Below the pieces are notes generated by a model. It was not told the DNA's origin and searched no databases. It saw only the letters and a list, made by a program, of their open reading frames with translations. 7,011 nt of DNA from Pseudomonadota bacterium. GTDB taxonomy: Bacteria > Pseudomonadota > Gammaproteobacteria > Pseudomonadales > Oceanobacteraceae. Shown piece by piece: positions 1-6,517 of this stretch (position 1 is the first letter of the stretch; every line of letters begins with the position of its first letter). The DNA lies in assembly GCA_023399105.1 (NCBI GenBank), contig JAEWQT010000044.1, forward strand, positions 1 through 7,011, written 5' to 3'. The position numbers were made by a program, and so were the translations under genes.

Positions 1-1658
1 CCTTCAATATCGGAAAATAACGCCGATTTAATCCAGCCCTGACCGATCAGTAATAAGGTCAGGAAGAACGCGGTGCTGAAGCCGGCAATCACAGCGAATG
101 GCTGGCGCAGTGTTAACCGTAACAGGGGCATATAGCCGCGCTGTATCAGTTGTTGCAGTAAATAATTAAACAGCCGTTGCAACCGGTGCGGACGCTGTTG
201 GCGAAAATGCTGCTTGCTTAAATGCGCCGGTAAAATACCCAGGGATTCAAACAGAGAAAATAATAAGGTGGAAATCACCACAATCGGCACGGCTTTAATC
301 AGCATCCCTTCCGGACCGGGTAAAAACAGCAGCGGCAGAAACGCCACCATGGTGGTAATTACGGAAAACAATACCGGTTGGTATACATCCATCACCCCGG
401 CAAAGGCCGCTTCGGCTCCGGTTTTTCCTTGTTCCTGTCGGGCGTGAATGGATTCCCCCACCACCACCGCATCGTCCACCACAATGCCAAGCACCAGAAT
501 AAAGGCGAATAAAGAAATAAAATTGATCGAGGTGGCGGTCAGTGGCAGCACAAATAAGGTGCCGACAAAAGACACCAGAATACCGACACTGACCCAGAAC
601 GACAGCTGCGCATTCAGAAATAACAGCAGCACAATAAACAGCAGAATCAGACCACTGAAAGCGTTGTCCAGCAGCAGCTGTAAGCGTTCACTGAAATTAA
701 CCGCTTCATCCTGCCAGATATAATAGTGCAGGCCAGCGGCGGCCGGATGAGCCGCCAGATACGCGCGGACGGCGGCGGAAATGGCGGTAATGTCCTGCTG
801 GCCGGTGCGGTAAATATCCAGCGCCAGCGCCGGTTGGCCATCCAGTTTCGCCAGTGCCTCGGCATCGCTGCGGGTATCCAGCAGCGTCGCGGCATCACCC
901 ACCTGCAGAATATTGCCTTCACTGTCGCTGGCCAGCAGCAAACCAGCAAAGGCATCGGCGGAGTTATAATTACGGTCGCTGCTGATTAAAACATCGCCAT
1001 CCGGCGTTTCCAGCCGGCCACCCACCGCCGAAGACGATTGCTGCTGCAAACGGCGGTTAACGTCCCCCAGCTGCAACGGATACTGGTACAGGTCAGCCAG
1101 GCTGAACTGAATACGGATTTCCGGCTTTTCCCGGTCCTGAATCTCGGCGCTGGTAATCACGCCGGTGTTCAGCAGGCCGCTGCGCAGGTTCTGGGCCGCC
1201 GTCAGCAGGCTGGCATAGCCGCTGTCACCGCTGATAATAATGCGCACAGCACGGTTGCGGACCTGCAGAATCTGAATATCCGGCGTGTCGGCGCGGGCCG
1301 GTAATAAGGTCGGGTCGGCCAGCCGGCTGCGGATATCGGCAACCATATCATCGGCGCTGACGGCACCATCAATATCCAGCGTCATGCTGCATAAACCGGG
1401 GTAGGACCAGGAAATAATTTCCTGTGCTCCGGGCACGTCGTACACCGCATTTTCGGCGGGTGTACACAGGTACTGTTCCACCGTATCCACTGAGGCACCG
1501 GCGAACGGAATCTGAATACTGATGCGGTCGAGGGCGACATTGGGAATTAATTCCTGCTGCAGTTTCGGCAGGGCGGTTAAGCCCAGCACCAGAATACAGA
1601 CCATGGCCAGGTTGGCGGCCACCGGGTGGACGATAAACCAGCGGATAATAGCGCGCAT
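1..1658 (-). CDS. RND efflux transporter permease (AcrB/MMPL superfamily), N-terminal part, 3' end outside window
   Basis: Inner-membrane proton-driven pump of the resistance-nodulation-division superfamily. 552 residues are visible, about half of a usual pump of roughly 1,000-1,050 residues; the frame is open to the left edge. It starts MRAIIRWFIVHPVAANLAMV, a cytoplasmic N-terminus followed by TM1 (about 12-30). A periplasmic porter-like region covers about 31-330, then TM segments at about 333-350, 354-374, 378-400, 430-448 and 455-476, a basic cytoplasmic stretch (about 482-515) and a further TM at about 520-540. The TM4 signature LGIVVDDAVVVGES (390-403) carries the paired aspartates D395/D396, equivalent to the proton-relay pair D407/D408 of AcrB. 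The partner lysine of TM10 would lie outside the window. The ATG follows the adaptor stop by one base and has AGGA five bases upstream. Substrate is unknown; position suggests export of the product of the upstream enzymes (inference). Confidence 0.95.
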   Translation of the reverse strand, partial: MRAIIRWFIVHPVAANLAMVCILVLGLTALPKLQQELIPNVALDRISIQIPFAGASVDTVEQYLCTPAENAVYDVPGAQEIISWSYPGLCSMTLDIDGAVSADDMVADIRSRLADPTLLPARADTPDIQILQVRNRAVRIIISGDSGYASLLTAAQNLRSGLLNTGVITSAEIQDREKPEIRIQFSLADLYQYPLQLGDVNRRLQQQSSSAVGGRLETPDGDVLISSDRNYNSADAFAGLLLASDSEGNILQVGDAATLLDTRSDAEALAKLDGQPALALDIYRTGQQDITAISAAVRAYLAAHPAAAGLHYYIWQDEAVNFSERLQLLLDNAFSGLILLFIVLLLFLNAQLSFWVSVGILVSFVGTLFVLPLTATSINFISLFAFILVLGIVVDDAVVVGESIHARQEQGKTGAEAAFAGVMDVYQPVLFSVITTMVAFLPLLFLPGPEGMLIKAVPIVVISTLLFSLFESLGILPAHLSKQHFRQQRPHRLQRLFNYLLQQLIQRGYMPLLRLTLRQPFAVIAGFSTAFFLTLLLIGQGWIKSALFSDIE

Positions 1659-1659
1659 A

Positions 1660-2814
1660 TTATTCCTGTCCGCTGCTGACCGTGGCCAGTTGCGCCGGGC
1701 TGCTCAGCACCGGCAGCACCAGACTGCCGGATGCCAGCGAACGGCGGCTGCTGTTTACCACCTGCGCCTTGCCGGCAAAGGCATTACCCAGATAAATCAG
1801 CTCTTTGCCGCGGTACAGAATATCGGCGGCCACACTTTGCAGCCGTTGCTGGTCATCCACCACCAGTACGCGGTCGCCGGCCTGTAAGGCGGCGCGCGGA
1901 ATAACACTGACGTTTTCAATCAGGGCACTGCGGATTTCGGCTTCGACAAAGGTGCCGGCCAGCAAGGGTTGTTCGCCGGGGCGGTATTCCGGCTGGGCAA
2001 TTAACACAATCTGCTGAAACTGGCCGCGTTGCGCTTCACTGCGCACCACCATGGCCGGTACCGGGCTGGCCTCCGGATGGGTGAATAAAAATACCTGTAC
2101 CGGCACCTCACTGACGCCGTTATGGATACCCAGTAATTGCGCTTCGCGCTCGCTGACAGGCAGCCGGATTTCCTGCCAGCGGTCATCGTTGATCACCCCC
2201 AGCGGGCTGGATGGACTGACCTGCTGACCGGGCTGCACCGTCGCTTTCGCGATACGGCCACTGACCGGCGCAGTCACCGTGGTGGCGGCCAGTTGCTGAC
2301 GGGCGTAATCCAGTGCTTCCCGCGCCGCCTGTACCTGGCTGTCGGCCATGCGCAGCTGCGGGATAAAGCGGGCATAGTCATTGTTGGCCGCCTGGCGGCG
2401 GGCAACGGCGGCTTTGGCGCGGGTTTCTTCCTGTTGCAGTAAGCGGCTGTCGAGCTCGGCCTGGCGCTGGCGCACGTCCAGTTCGTAGGGTTGCGGGTCA
2501 ATCTGCAGCAGCCGCTCGCCGGCTTCAATATAGGCGCCGCTGACGAAGCGATCGCTCACTTCCAGCACCCGGCCCTGCACCTGGCTGTTCAGATGAAACT
2601 CCCGTGCCATGCTGATGTGGCCGCGGCTGAGTACCGGAATGGCCATATCCCGCGGCGTGACATTCACCACTGGCACGGCCAGCCGCGCCGGCGGCAGCGC
2701 CTGGGTATCCGGCTGCGGGGCCAGGGTGGTCAGCATGACGGTGGTGGTCAGGACAATGGCGCTGGCAGCAACCCAGCGGCGCTGACGGCGTACCAGCAGA
2801 AGCAGTTTAAACAT
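1660..2814 (-). CDS. RND efflux periplasmic adaptor (membrane fusion protein, HlyD/AcrA family)
   Basis: Periplasmic adaptor of 384 residues that would link the RND pump encoded next to it to an outer-membrane channel. A basic N-terminus (RRQRR, 9-13) precedes one hydrophobic segment (about 14-32) with no lipobox cysteine, so it is probably anchored by an uncleaved helix rather than as a lipoprotein. The two lipoyl half-motifs lie at about 76-110 (VQGRVLEVSDRFVSGAYIEAG) and 178-205 (TVTAPVSGRIAKATVQPGQQV). They flank an alpha-helical hairpin at about 111-175 rich in Q, A, R and E. Beta-barrel (about 212-295) and membrane-proximal (about 296-370) regions follow, with the typical VIPRAAL turn at 304-310. 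The frame stays open upstream to 2925, but that extension is an out-of-frame read of the acyltransferase gene. The ATG at 2814 precedes the basic/TM segment and overlaps the upstream stop by 8 nt, with no clear Shine-Dalgarno, so coupled translation is likely. Confidence 0.93.
   Translation of the reverse strand: MFKLLLLVRRQRRWVAASAIVLTTTVMLTTLAPQPDTQALPPARLAVPVVNVTPRDMAIPVLSRGHISMAREFHLNSQVQGRVLEVSDRFVSGAYIEAGERLLQIDPQPYELDVRQRQAELDSRLLQQEETRAKAAVARRQAANNDYARFIPQLRMADSQVQAAREALDYARQQLAATTVTAPVSGRIAKATVQPGQQVSPSSPLGVINDDRWQEIRLPVSEREAQLLGIHNGVSEVPVQVFLFTHPEASPVPAMVVRSEAQRGQFQQIVLIAQPEYRPGEQPLLAGTFVEAEIRSALIENVSVIPRAALQAGDRVLVVDDQQRLQSVAADILYRGKELIYLGNAFAGKAQVVNSSRRSLASGSLVLPVLSSPAQLATVSSGQE
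1664..1667 (-). promoter_or_regulatory. Ribosome binding site of the RND pump gene
   Basis: On the minus strand the sequence reads AGGA-ATAAT-ATG. The AGGA lies inside the last codons of the adaptor gene and the adaptor TAA stop falls in the five-base spacer, so adaptor termination and pump initiation are physically coupled. This fixes the pump start at 1658. Confidence 0.75.
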
Positions 2815-3781
2815 GGTGGCGAAGGTCTCTGAGAGCGGCAGACCAGTGTTGCAGGCAGTCTTGATTAAGCTGCTGCGCGCTGGCCACCGAGGGGTGAAAT
2901 TTAAGTGCCAGACTGAGGTGACCATTGCTTTCGGTCACGCCGGTGGCGATGGGGTAATTGGCACTGCCGGCCCCACAGCAACCGAGAATGGTCTGCGGGT
3001 GCTGCGGCAGTGACCAGTCGCCCAGATAACTGAACGAACCTAGATAAAACTGGCTGCGGCTGAGACGGCGGTAAATAGCGCGCACCCCGGCAGTACCGAT
3101 CCAGCGACCGATATGGGCCATTTTCCACAGCCACCAGTGTTCGCCGGCCTGCAGCTTTTTCTTTACCTGCGCGTGAATTTCTTCGGCGCTGCTGCCGGCG
3201 TTGAGCAGCAGATAAAAACCGGACGACACATTCCCCAGCGGCGGACGCTCAACGGCTCCGCGCAGATTCACCGGATAAAACCACCAGGCCTGGCTGCCGG
3301 GCTGCAGGCAGGTGTCGAACACGGCCTTATTCAGCGCCGCCAGGGTCAGGCTGGCCACCGAGACGCCGCGCTGGCGGGCAACCTCTTTCAGTGCCTGCAG
3401 TTCGTCAGGCGTCAGCACCTGCAGCAGCGGCAGGGCTTCCGTTTCGGCATTGTTGCCAGCCGCATTGTTGCCAGCCGCATTGTGCGGCGGCCGCCAGTGA
3501 ACGGTTTTCGCTGCGGTTTCCCGCGGCAGCTGCCGGCGGCGGCGCCAGGTTTGCCAGAAGCCGGGTTCGCTGCGGTCACGGCTCAGCGGCAGGGGCTGAT
3601 CGGTGTAGCCCAACTCTGTTCTGACCATGGTCAGCATGCCAATGCCGTCGGTATCGCGATGGCGGTAATGTTGCCAGTCGGTCAGGTGCCGGACGGGCTG
3701 ATGCAGAAAGCAGTGAATGCGGTCGGAGACGCCTTGCTCTTCCCGCACCTCATACCACTGGGCGATGTAATCCTTGCGCAT
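2807..3781 (-). CDS. Condensation/CoA-dependent acyltransferase-like protein, short N-terminus
   Basis: Probable transferase of the fold shared by NRPS condensation domains, wax-ester synthases and alcohol acetyltransferases, moving an acyl group to an amine or hydroxyl acceptor. Numbered from the 3781 start (324 aa), it contains HRDTDG at 41-46, matching the catalytic HxxxDG pattern, followed by an amphipathic stretch (IGMLTMVRTEL) as in the family. Further family-like points are YPVNLRG (169-175), GNVSSGFYLLL (183-193) and GSFSYLGDW (248-256). No signal peptide or clear TM segment is seen. The domain is unusually short before the histidine (about 40 residues; more than 100 is usual), and an in-frame stop at 3827-3829 excludes a longer form. 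ATGs exist at 3787 and 3781; the latter has AGGA with a five-base spacer and is preferred. It follows the GNAT-like gene by 4 or 10 nt and its stop overlaps the adaptor start. The coding call is firm; the enzymatic call is moderate, resting on motifs. Confidence 0.65.
   Translation of the reverse strand: MRKDYIAQWYEVREEQGVSDRIHCFLHQPVRHLTDWQHYRHRDTDGIGMLTMVRTELGYTDQPLPLSRDRSEPGFWQTWRRRRQLPRETAAKTVHWRPPHNAAGNNAAGNNAETEALPLLQVLTPDELQALKEVARQRGVSVASLTLAALNKAVFDTCLQPGSQAWWFYPVNLRGAVERPPLGNVSSGFYLLLNAGSSAEEIHAQVKKKLQAGEHWWLWKMAHIGRWIGTAGVRAIYRRLSRSQFYLGSFSYLGDWSLPQHPQTILGCCGAGSANYPIATGVTESNGHLSLALKFHPSVASAQQLNQDCLQHWSAALRDLRHHV
3447..3483. repeat. 15-bp direct tandem repeat, about 2.5 copies, in frame inside the acyltransferase gene
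   Basis: Plus-strand unit GCATTGTTGCCAGCC occurs at 3447-3461 and 3462-3476, and a 7-base partial copy follows at 3477-3483. On the coding strand it gives the low-complexity linker NAAGNNAAGNNAE at about residues 101-113. Because the unit is five codons long, copy-number change would keep the frame. The linker separates the HxxxDG-bearing segment from the rest of the protein. Confidence 0.9.
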
Positions 3782-3786
3782 AGACA

Positions 3787-3790
3787 TCCT
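3787..3790 (-). promoter_or_regulatory. Ribosome binding site deciding the acyltransferase start
   Basis: The minus strand reads TAA-C-AGGA-TGTCT-ATG. With AGGA as Shine-Dalgarno the well-spaced start is the second ATG (3781). The first ATG (3787) overlaps the AGGA itself, so it is poorly placed. The TAA is the stop of the preceding GNAT-like gene. Confidence 0.6.
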
Positions 3791-3791
3791 G

Positions 3792-4880
3792 TTAAAAACG
3801 GCTGATTTCCGGGTACTGCAACCGGTTCAGATCCAGCGCCCCCAACTGCCGGGGCTGGTAGGTGGCAATAAAATGGCGGCTTTTCAGCGCATAACCCGGG
3901 TGTTTGCGTGCCACGGCCAGCAACGGATCGCGGCTGTCAAAACCACAGGCAATGGCATGGGCCCGGCCGGCGGCGGCGTGACGGATGGTGCGTAATAAGC
4001 GCGCAAAGCGCTGCGGCTGGTTATCTTTCACCACCACGCCGTGCAGCATTAAATAGCTGTTATCGCTGTTCACCGCCGGCAGGGACAGATGGCCACTGAA
4101 CCAACTGACGCCGTTATAGACCGGCCGTAACCAGCGCAGCAGGGGCGCATAGCCGCTGACCCGGGTTTGCTTGAACGGCTTCTGATCCCACAAGCTGGCC
4201 AGCCCGGTGATGGCGTCGTTTTCACGCAGAATAAACACATCGTTCAGCTGCAGGTTGCGGTAATAAGGGTCGCTGCTGCCGAGGCGGGCAAAGTCATAGC
4301 AGGGATAAAATTGCTTGTGCGCCGCCTGTTGGTCAAAAAAGGCCTGCATGGCTGGAATATCGGCGGGCGTGGCCTGGCTGACCTGCGGATCGGCGGGGTT
4401 GCGGGTCGGGCGGCGCAGACTGAGCAACCAGGTGATAAAGGAACCGGCCGGAAGATATTGCGGCAGAATATTGCGGCCACTGCCGACGGTGTTCAGGGAG
4501 GTCTGGTTATCATCCAGAATCACCGTCTGCATCCATTCATCCTGCATTTGTTGGCGGTATTGGCTGAACAACCGGAACAGTGTACGGCCGCCCTGAAAAT
4601 CCGGATGAATCCGCAGATCGCTGCCGTAGCGGACGCTGGTTGGCTGACCATTAATAAACACCCGGCGCTGGCCAATACTGAAGGTGCCGATCAGGCCATG
4701 GCCGGTTTTCTCCATCACCCAGATGTCTGGCTGTTCAGTACTGATACCAGCGGCGTGGAAATAATCCGGTTGCCGTTCAAAGGTCAGACGGATGCTGCCA
4801 TCCTGCGGCGTGGCGGCCAGTAATTGCAGCAGCGCCGGCGAGTCGGCCGGCGTGGCGGTGCGGATGACATAACCACTCAT
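3792..4880 (-). CDS. Tandem GNAT-like N-acyltransferase (two-domain)
   Basis: Probable cytoplasmic acyl-CoA-dependent N-acyltransferase of 362 residues, two GNAT-like halves in one chain. The first half begins YVIRTATPADSPALLQLLAA (4-23), the usual GNAT first strand and helix. It carries a motif-A-like segment SDLRIHPDFQGGRTLFRLF (87-105), in which QGGRT stands where family members bind the CoA pyrophosphate (Q/RxxGxG/A), then a beta-4/5 region (ETVILDDN-like, 116-125). The second half restarts with VSQATPADIPAMQAFF (167-182), echoing the first half's TPADxPA, and has LMLHGVVVKD (277-286) in the motif-A strand position but no clear glycine-rich CoA loop, so it may be a non-catalytic or acceptor-binding lobe. 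The start is the ATG of an ATGA overlap with the GH3 stop, no Shine-Dalgarno being visible, so coupled translation is likely. The longer frame from 4940 is a shadow of the GH3 gene. The acceptor is unknown; the setting suggests an amine or amino acid, or the GH3 product (inference). Confidence 0.75.
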   Translation of the reverse strand: MSGYVIRTATPADSPALLQLLAATPQDGSIRLTFERQPDYFHAAGISTEQPDIWVMEKTGHGLIGTFSIGQRRVFINGQPTSVRYGSDLRIHPDFQGGRTLFRLFSQYRQQMQDEWMQTVILDDNQTSLNTVGSGRNILPQYLPAGSFITWLLSLRRPTRNPADPQVSQATPADIPAMQAFFDQQAAHKQFYPCYDFARLGSSDPYYRNLQLNDVFILRENDAITGLASLWDQKPFKQTRVSGYAPLLRWLRPVYNGVSWFSGHLSLPAVNSDNSYLMLHGVVVKDNQPQRFARLLRTIRHAAAGRAHAIACGFDSRDPLLAVARKHPGYALKSRHFIATYQPRQLGALDLNRLQYPEISRF

Positions 4881-6505
4881 GAGGCGACCCGGATTGGTTC
4901 GGTGGTGGCGGCTGACAACAGGCTGGCCGCCTGCGGGCACAATAACAGCGGCTCGGCTTTGATATTGCCGGCCACGGCGCCAGCGTCCATGCGCAGCTGG
5001 TTATACAGCCCAACGGCGTTATCGGTGAGGATCACCCGGGCCGCATCCAGCTGGCCCAGTTCACGCGCCAGTTGGTAATGAAAATGCTGTGCCAGTTGCT
5101 GTTCCAGCTGCGCGGCGGTGCTGTCGGTGTGGGCCGGATCGCCATTGGCCAGCAACACATAGGTAGCACGGGCGAGGCCGTCGGCTGCCGGTACCGCCAG
5201 CAGCGATAATGGCTGAATGGGCAAGCTTTGTTGTAAGTCCTGCATGATCTGCAGCGCGCCTTCCGGCGCCATTTTTTCACCGACCAGATCGGTACCGGAC
5301 AGGCGGCTGATAAAGCGCAGGGTCGGACACTGGTGCAGAAACCCTTCCACTTCCAGCTGATCTTTGGTGCGGTAACGCAGCAGGCCGTTGCCGGTGGTGA
5401 TAATGGGGCGAACGCGCATCCCGGTCTGTAATTCCCAGCTGTATAACAACTCGCCGTTAGCGAGGTTTTCAAACTCGTAAAAATGGCTTTGCAGTGCCAG
5501 CGAATACTGGCCGGCGTAAGGAAAGGTGACTACCCCTTCGGTGGCCCATAGGCCTTTGCCCTGAAATTCTGCATGGCTGAATAACTGCTGCAGTTGTTGC
5601 GCCCAGCTGGCTGACGACGAGGTATCCCAGGCGCTGATCAGCGCCAGTTGTGGCCACAGCTGACGGGTAATATTGGCGTTGGGCTGGCCGCTCCAGGCGT
5701 GCAGAATGGCGGCGTTGGTACGGTTGCGCGGGGCGCTGAGGAAATTCAGTCCGGCCCGCTCCGCCCCCCACTGGCCCTGTTCCAGCACCTGCGCCACCGC
5801 CTTGCGTTGTTGCCCCAGCTGTTCCAGCAGGCTGAGCAGAAAGGTAGGGCTCCACACCGACATCAGCGTCAGGTCGCGGCTGGCACAGAGATAACAGAGA
5901 GAGGCAAACAAGGATAATTCCGAGCTGGGCGCCAGCGACACCTGCTCAGGCACCGCCATGGTGTGGCGCATAAACAGGCGCTTCCACCAGGGCAGTAATT
6001 GCAGATCATCGTTAACGCTGGCAGCGGCGCTGCGCAGCTCACTCGGTACCCAGGAGAGTGACCAGTAATGCCGGCCGCGGCGGATACCCGGAAAACGCTG
6101 GTACAGGTCGGCGACCCAGGGGCTGATGGTCTGATCCAGCTCGTGCAAAAACGCCGGGGTATAAGGGATCCATTTAATCTGCGAGGTTGAACCGCTGGTG
6201 GGCTGATAACGCTGGCAGTCTTCGGTGGTCAGGATATGCGTGCCGGACGTGCGCTGGCGATTAATCATAGGCTGCCAGTCTTCGTATTCACTGACCGCGA
6301 TCCGCTGACGGAATTCATCTGGTGTGGTGGCTTGCGTCAGGCCCAGTTTGTAACCATTTTCGGAGCCGGACACTAACGCCATAATACGCCGGAAACGGGC
6401 CTGCTGACTGGCCTGCAGCTGGGTGGCCGCTAGCTCAAAAGTCTGTTGGCTGCGGCGTGTCAGACGATAGGAAATCTGATGCAGAAATTGGGTAAAAAAA
6501 GCCAT
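4877..6505 (-). CDS. GH3-family acyl-acid amido synthetase (ATP-dependent, adenylating)
   Basis: Member of the GH3 family (named from plant auxin-responsive GH3 proteins) of the adenylate-forming superfamily. Characterised plant members activate a carboxylic acid as acyl-AMP and join it to an amino acid as an amide. The 542-residue length fits bacterial GH3 proteins. Seen in order: SEYEDWQPMINR (72-83); the ATP phosphate-binding motif PTSGSTSQIKWIPYT (102-116); ATEG (321-324), in the position of the family's SSEG-type motif; FYEF (342-345); YRTKDQLEVEGF (378-389), whose aspartate corresponds to the ribose-binding one; and FISRLSGTDLVGEKM (398-412), the hinge into the C-terminal lobe. No signal peptide or TM segment, so probably cytoplasmic. 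Start: ATG at 6505 has AAGGTGA five bases upstream; the upstream GTG at 6514 lies inside that Shine-Dalgarno and is rejected. Ten bases follow the preceding stop; the TGA overlaps the GNAT-like ATG by 4 nt. Acid and amine substrates cannot be predicted. Confidence 0.92.
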   Translation of the reverse strand: MAFFTQFLHQISYRLTRRSQQTFELAATQLQASQQARFRRIMALVSGSENGYKLGLTQATTPDEFRQRIAVSEYEDWQPMINRQRTSGTHILTTEDCQRYQPTSGSTSQIKWIPYTPAFLHELDQTISPWVADLYQRFPGIRRGRHYWSLSWVPSELRSAAASVNDDLQLLPWWKRLFMRHTMAVPEQVSLAPSSELSLFASLCYLCASRDLTLMSVWSPTFLLSLLEQLGQQRKAVAQVLEQGQWGAERAGLNFLSAPRNRTNAAILHAWSGQPNANITRQLWPQLALISAWDTSSSASWAQQLQQLFSHAEFQGKGLWATEGVVTFPYAGQYSLALQSHFYEFENLANGELLYSWELQTGMRVRPIITTGNGLLRYRTKDQLEVEGFLHQCPTLRFISRLSGTDLVGEKMAPEGALQIMQDLQQSLPIQPLSLLAVPAADGLARATYVLLANGDPAHTDSTAAQLEQQLAQHFHYQLARELGQLDAARVILTDNAVGLYNQLRMDAGAVAGNIKAEPLLLCPQAASLLSAATTEPIRVAS

Positions 6506-6510
6506 AACGA

Positions 6511-6517
6511 TCACCTT
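6511..6517 (-). promoter_or_regulatory. Ribosome binding site of the GH3 gene
   Basis: The minus strand reads T-AAGGTGA-TCGTT-ATG. The AAGGTGA overlaps the TAA stop of the preceding gene and lies five bases before the ATG at 6505. This is the strongest Shine-Dalgarno in the window and rules out the GTG at 6514 as the start. Confidence 0.75.

Noticed and set aside
2815..2925. 37-residue N-terminal extension of the adaptor frame
   Set aside because: It reads the acyltransferase gene in another frame and would put polar sequence before the anchor helix. The ATG at 2814 gives a normal adaptor N-terminus.
3113..3805. 230-aa plus-strand open frame opposite the acyltransferase gene
   Set aside because: It has no recognisable motif, its composition is that expected of an antisense read of GC-rich coding DNA, and it lies fully opposite a well-supported gene.
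4167..4823. 218-aa plus-strand open frame opposite the GNAT-like gene
   Set aside because: It is antisense to a gene with clear motifs and operon-linked start and stop, and shows no domain of its own.
4881..4940. 20-residue N-terminal extension of the GNAT-like protein
   Set aside because: It lies within the GH3 C-terminal coding region. The ATGA junction start at 4880 leads directly into the first GNAT strand.
6494..6500. Seven-base A/T run just after the GH3 start as a possible phase-variation tract
   Set aside because: Seven bases is short for a contingency tract and the run simply encodes two Phe codons. There is no sign of a frameshifted partner.
6506..6514. GTG start three codons upstream for the GH3 gene
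   Set aside because: The GTG is part of the AAGGTGA Shine-Dalgarno for the ATG at 6505 and has no binding site of its own.
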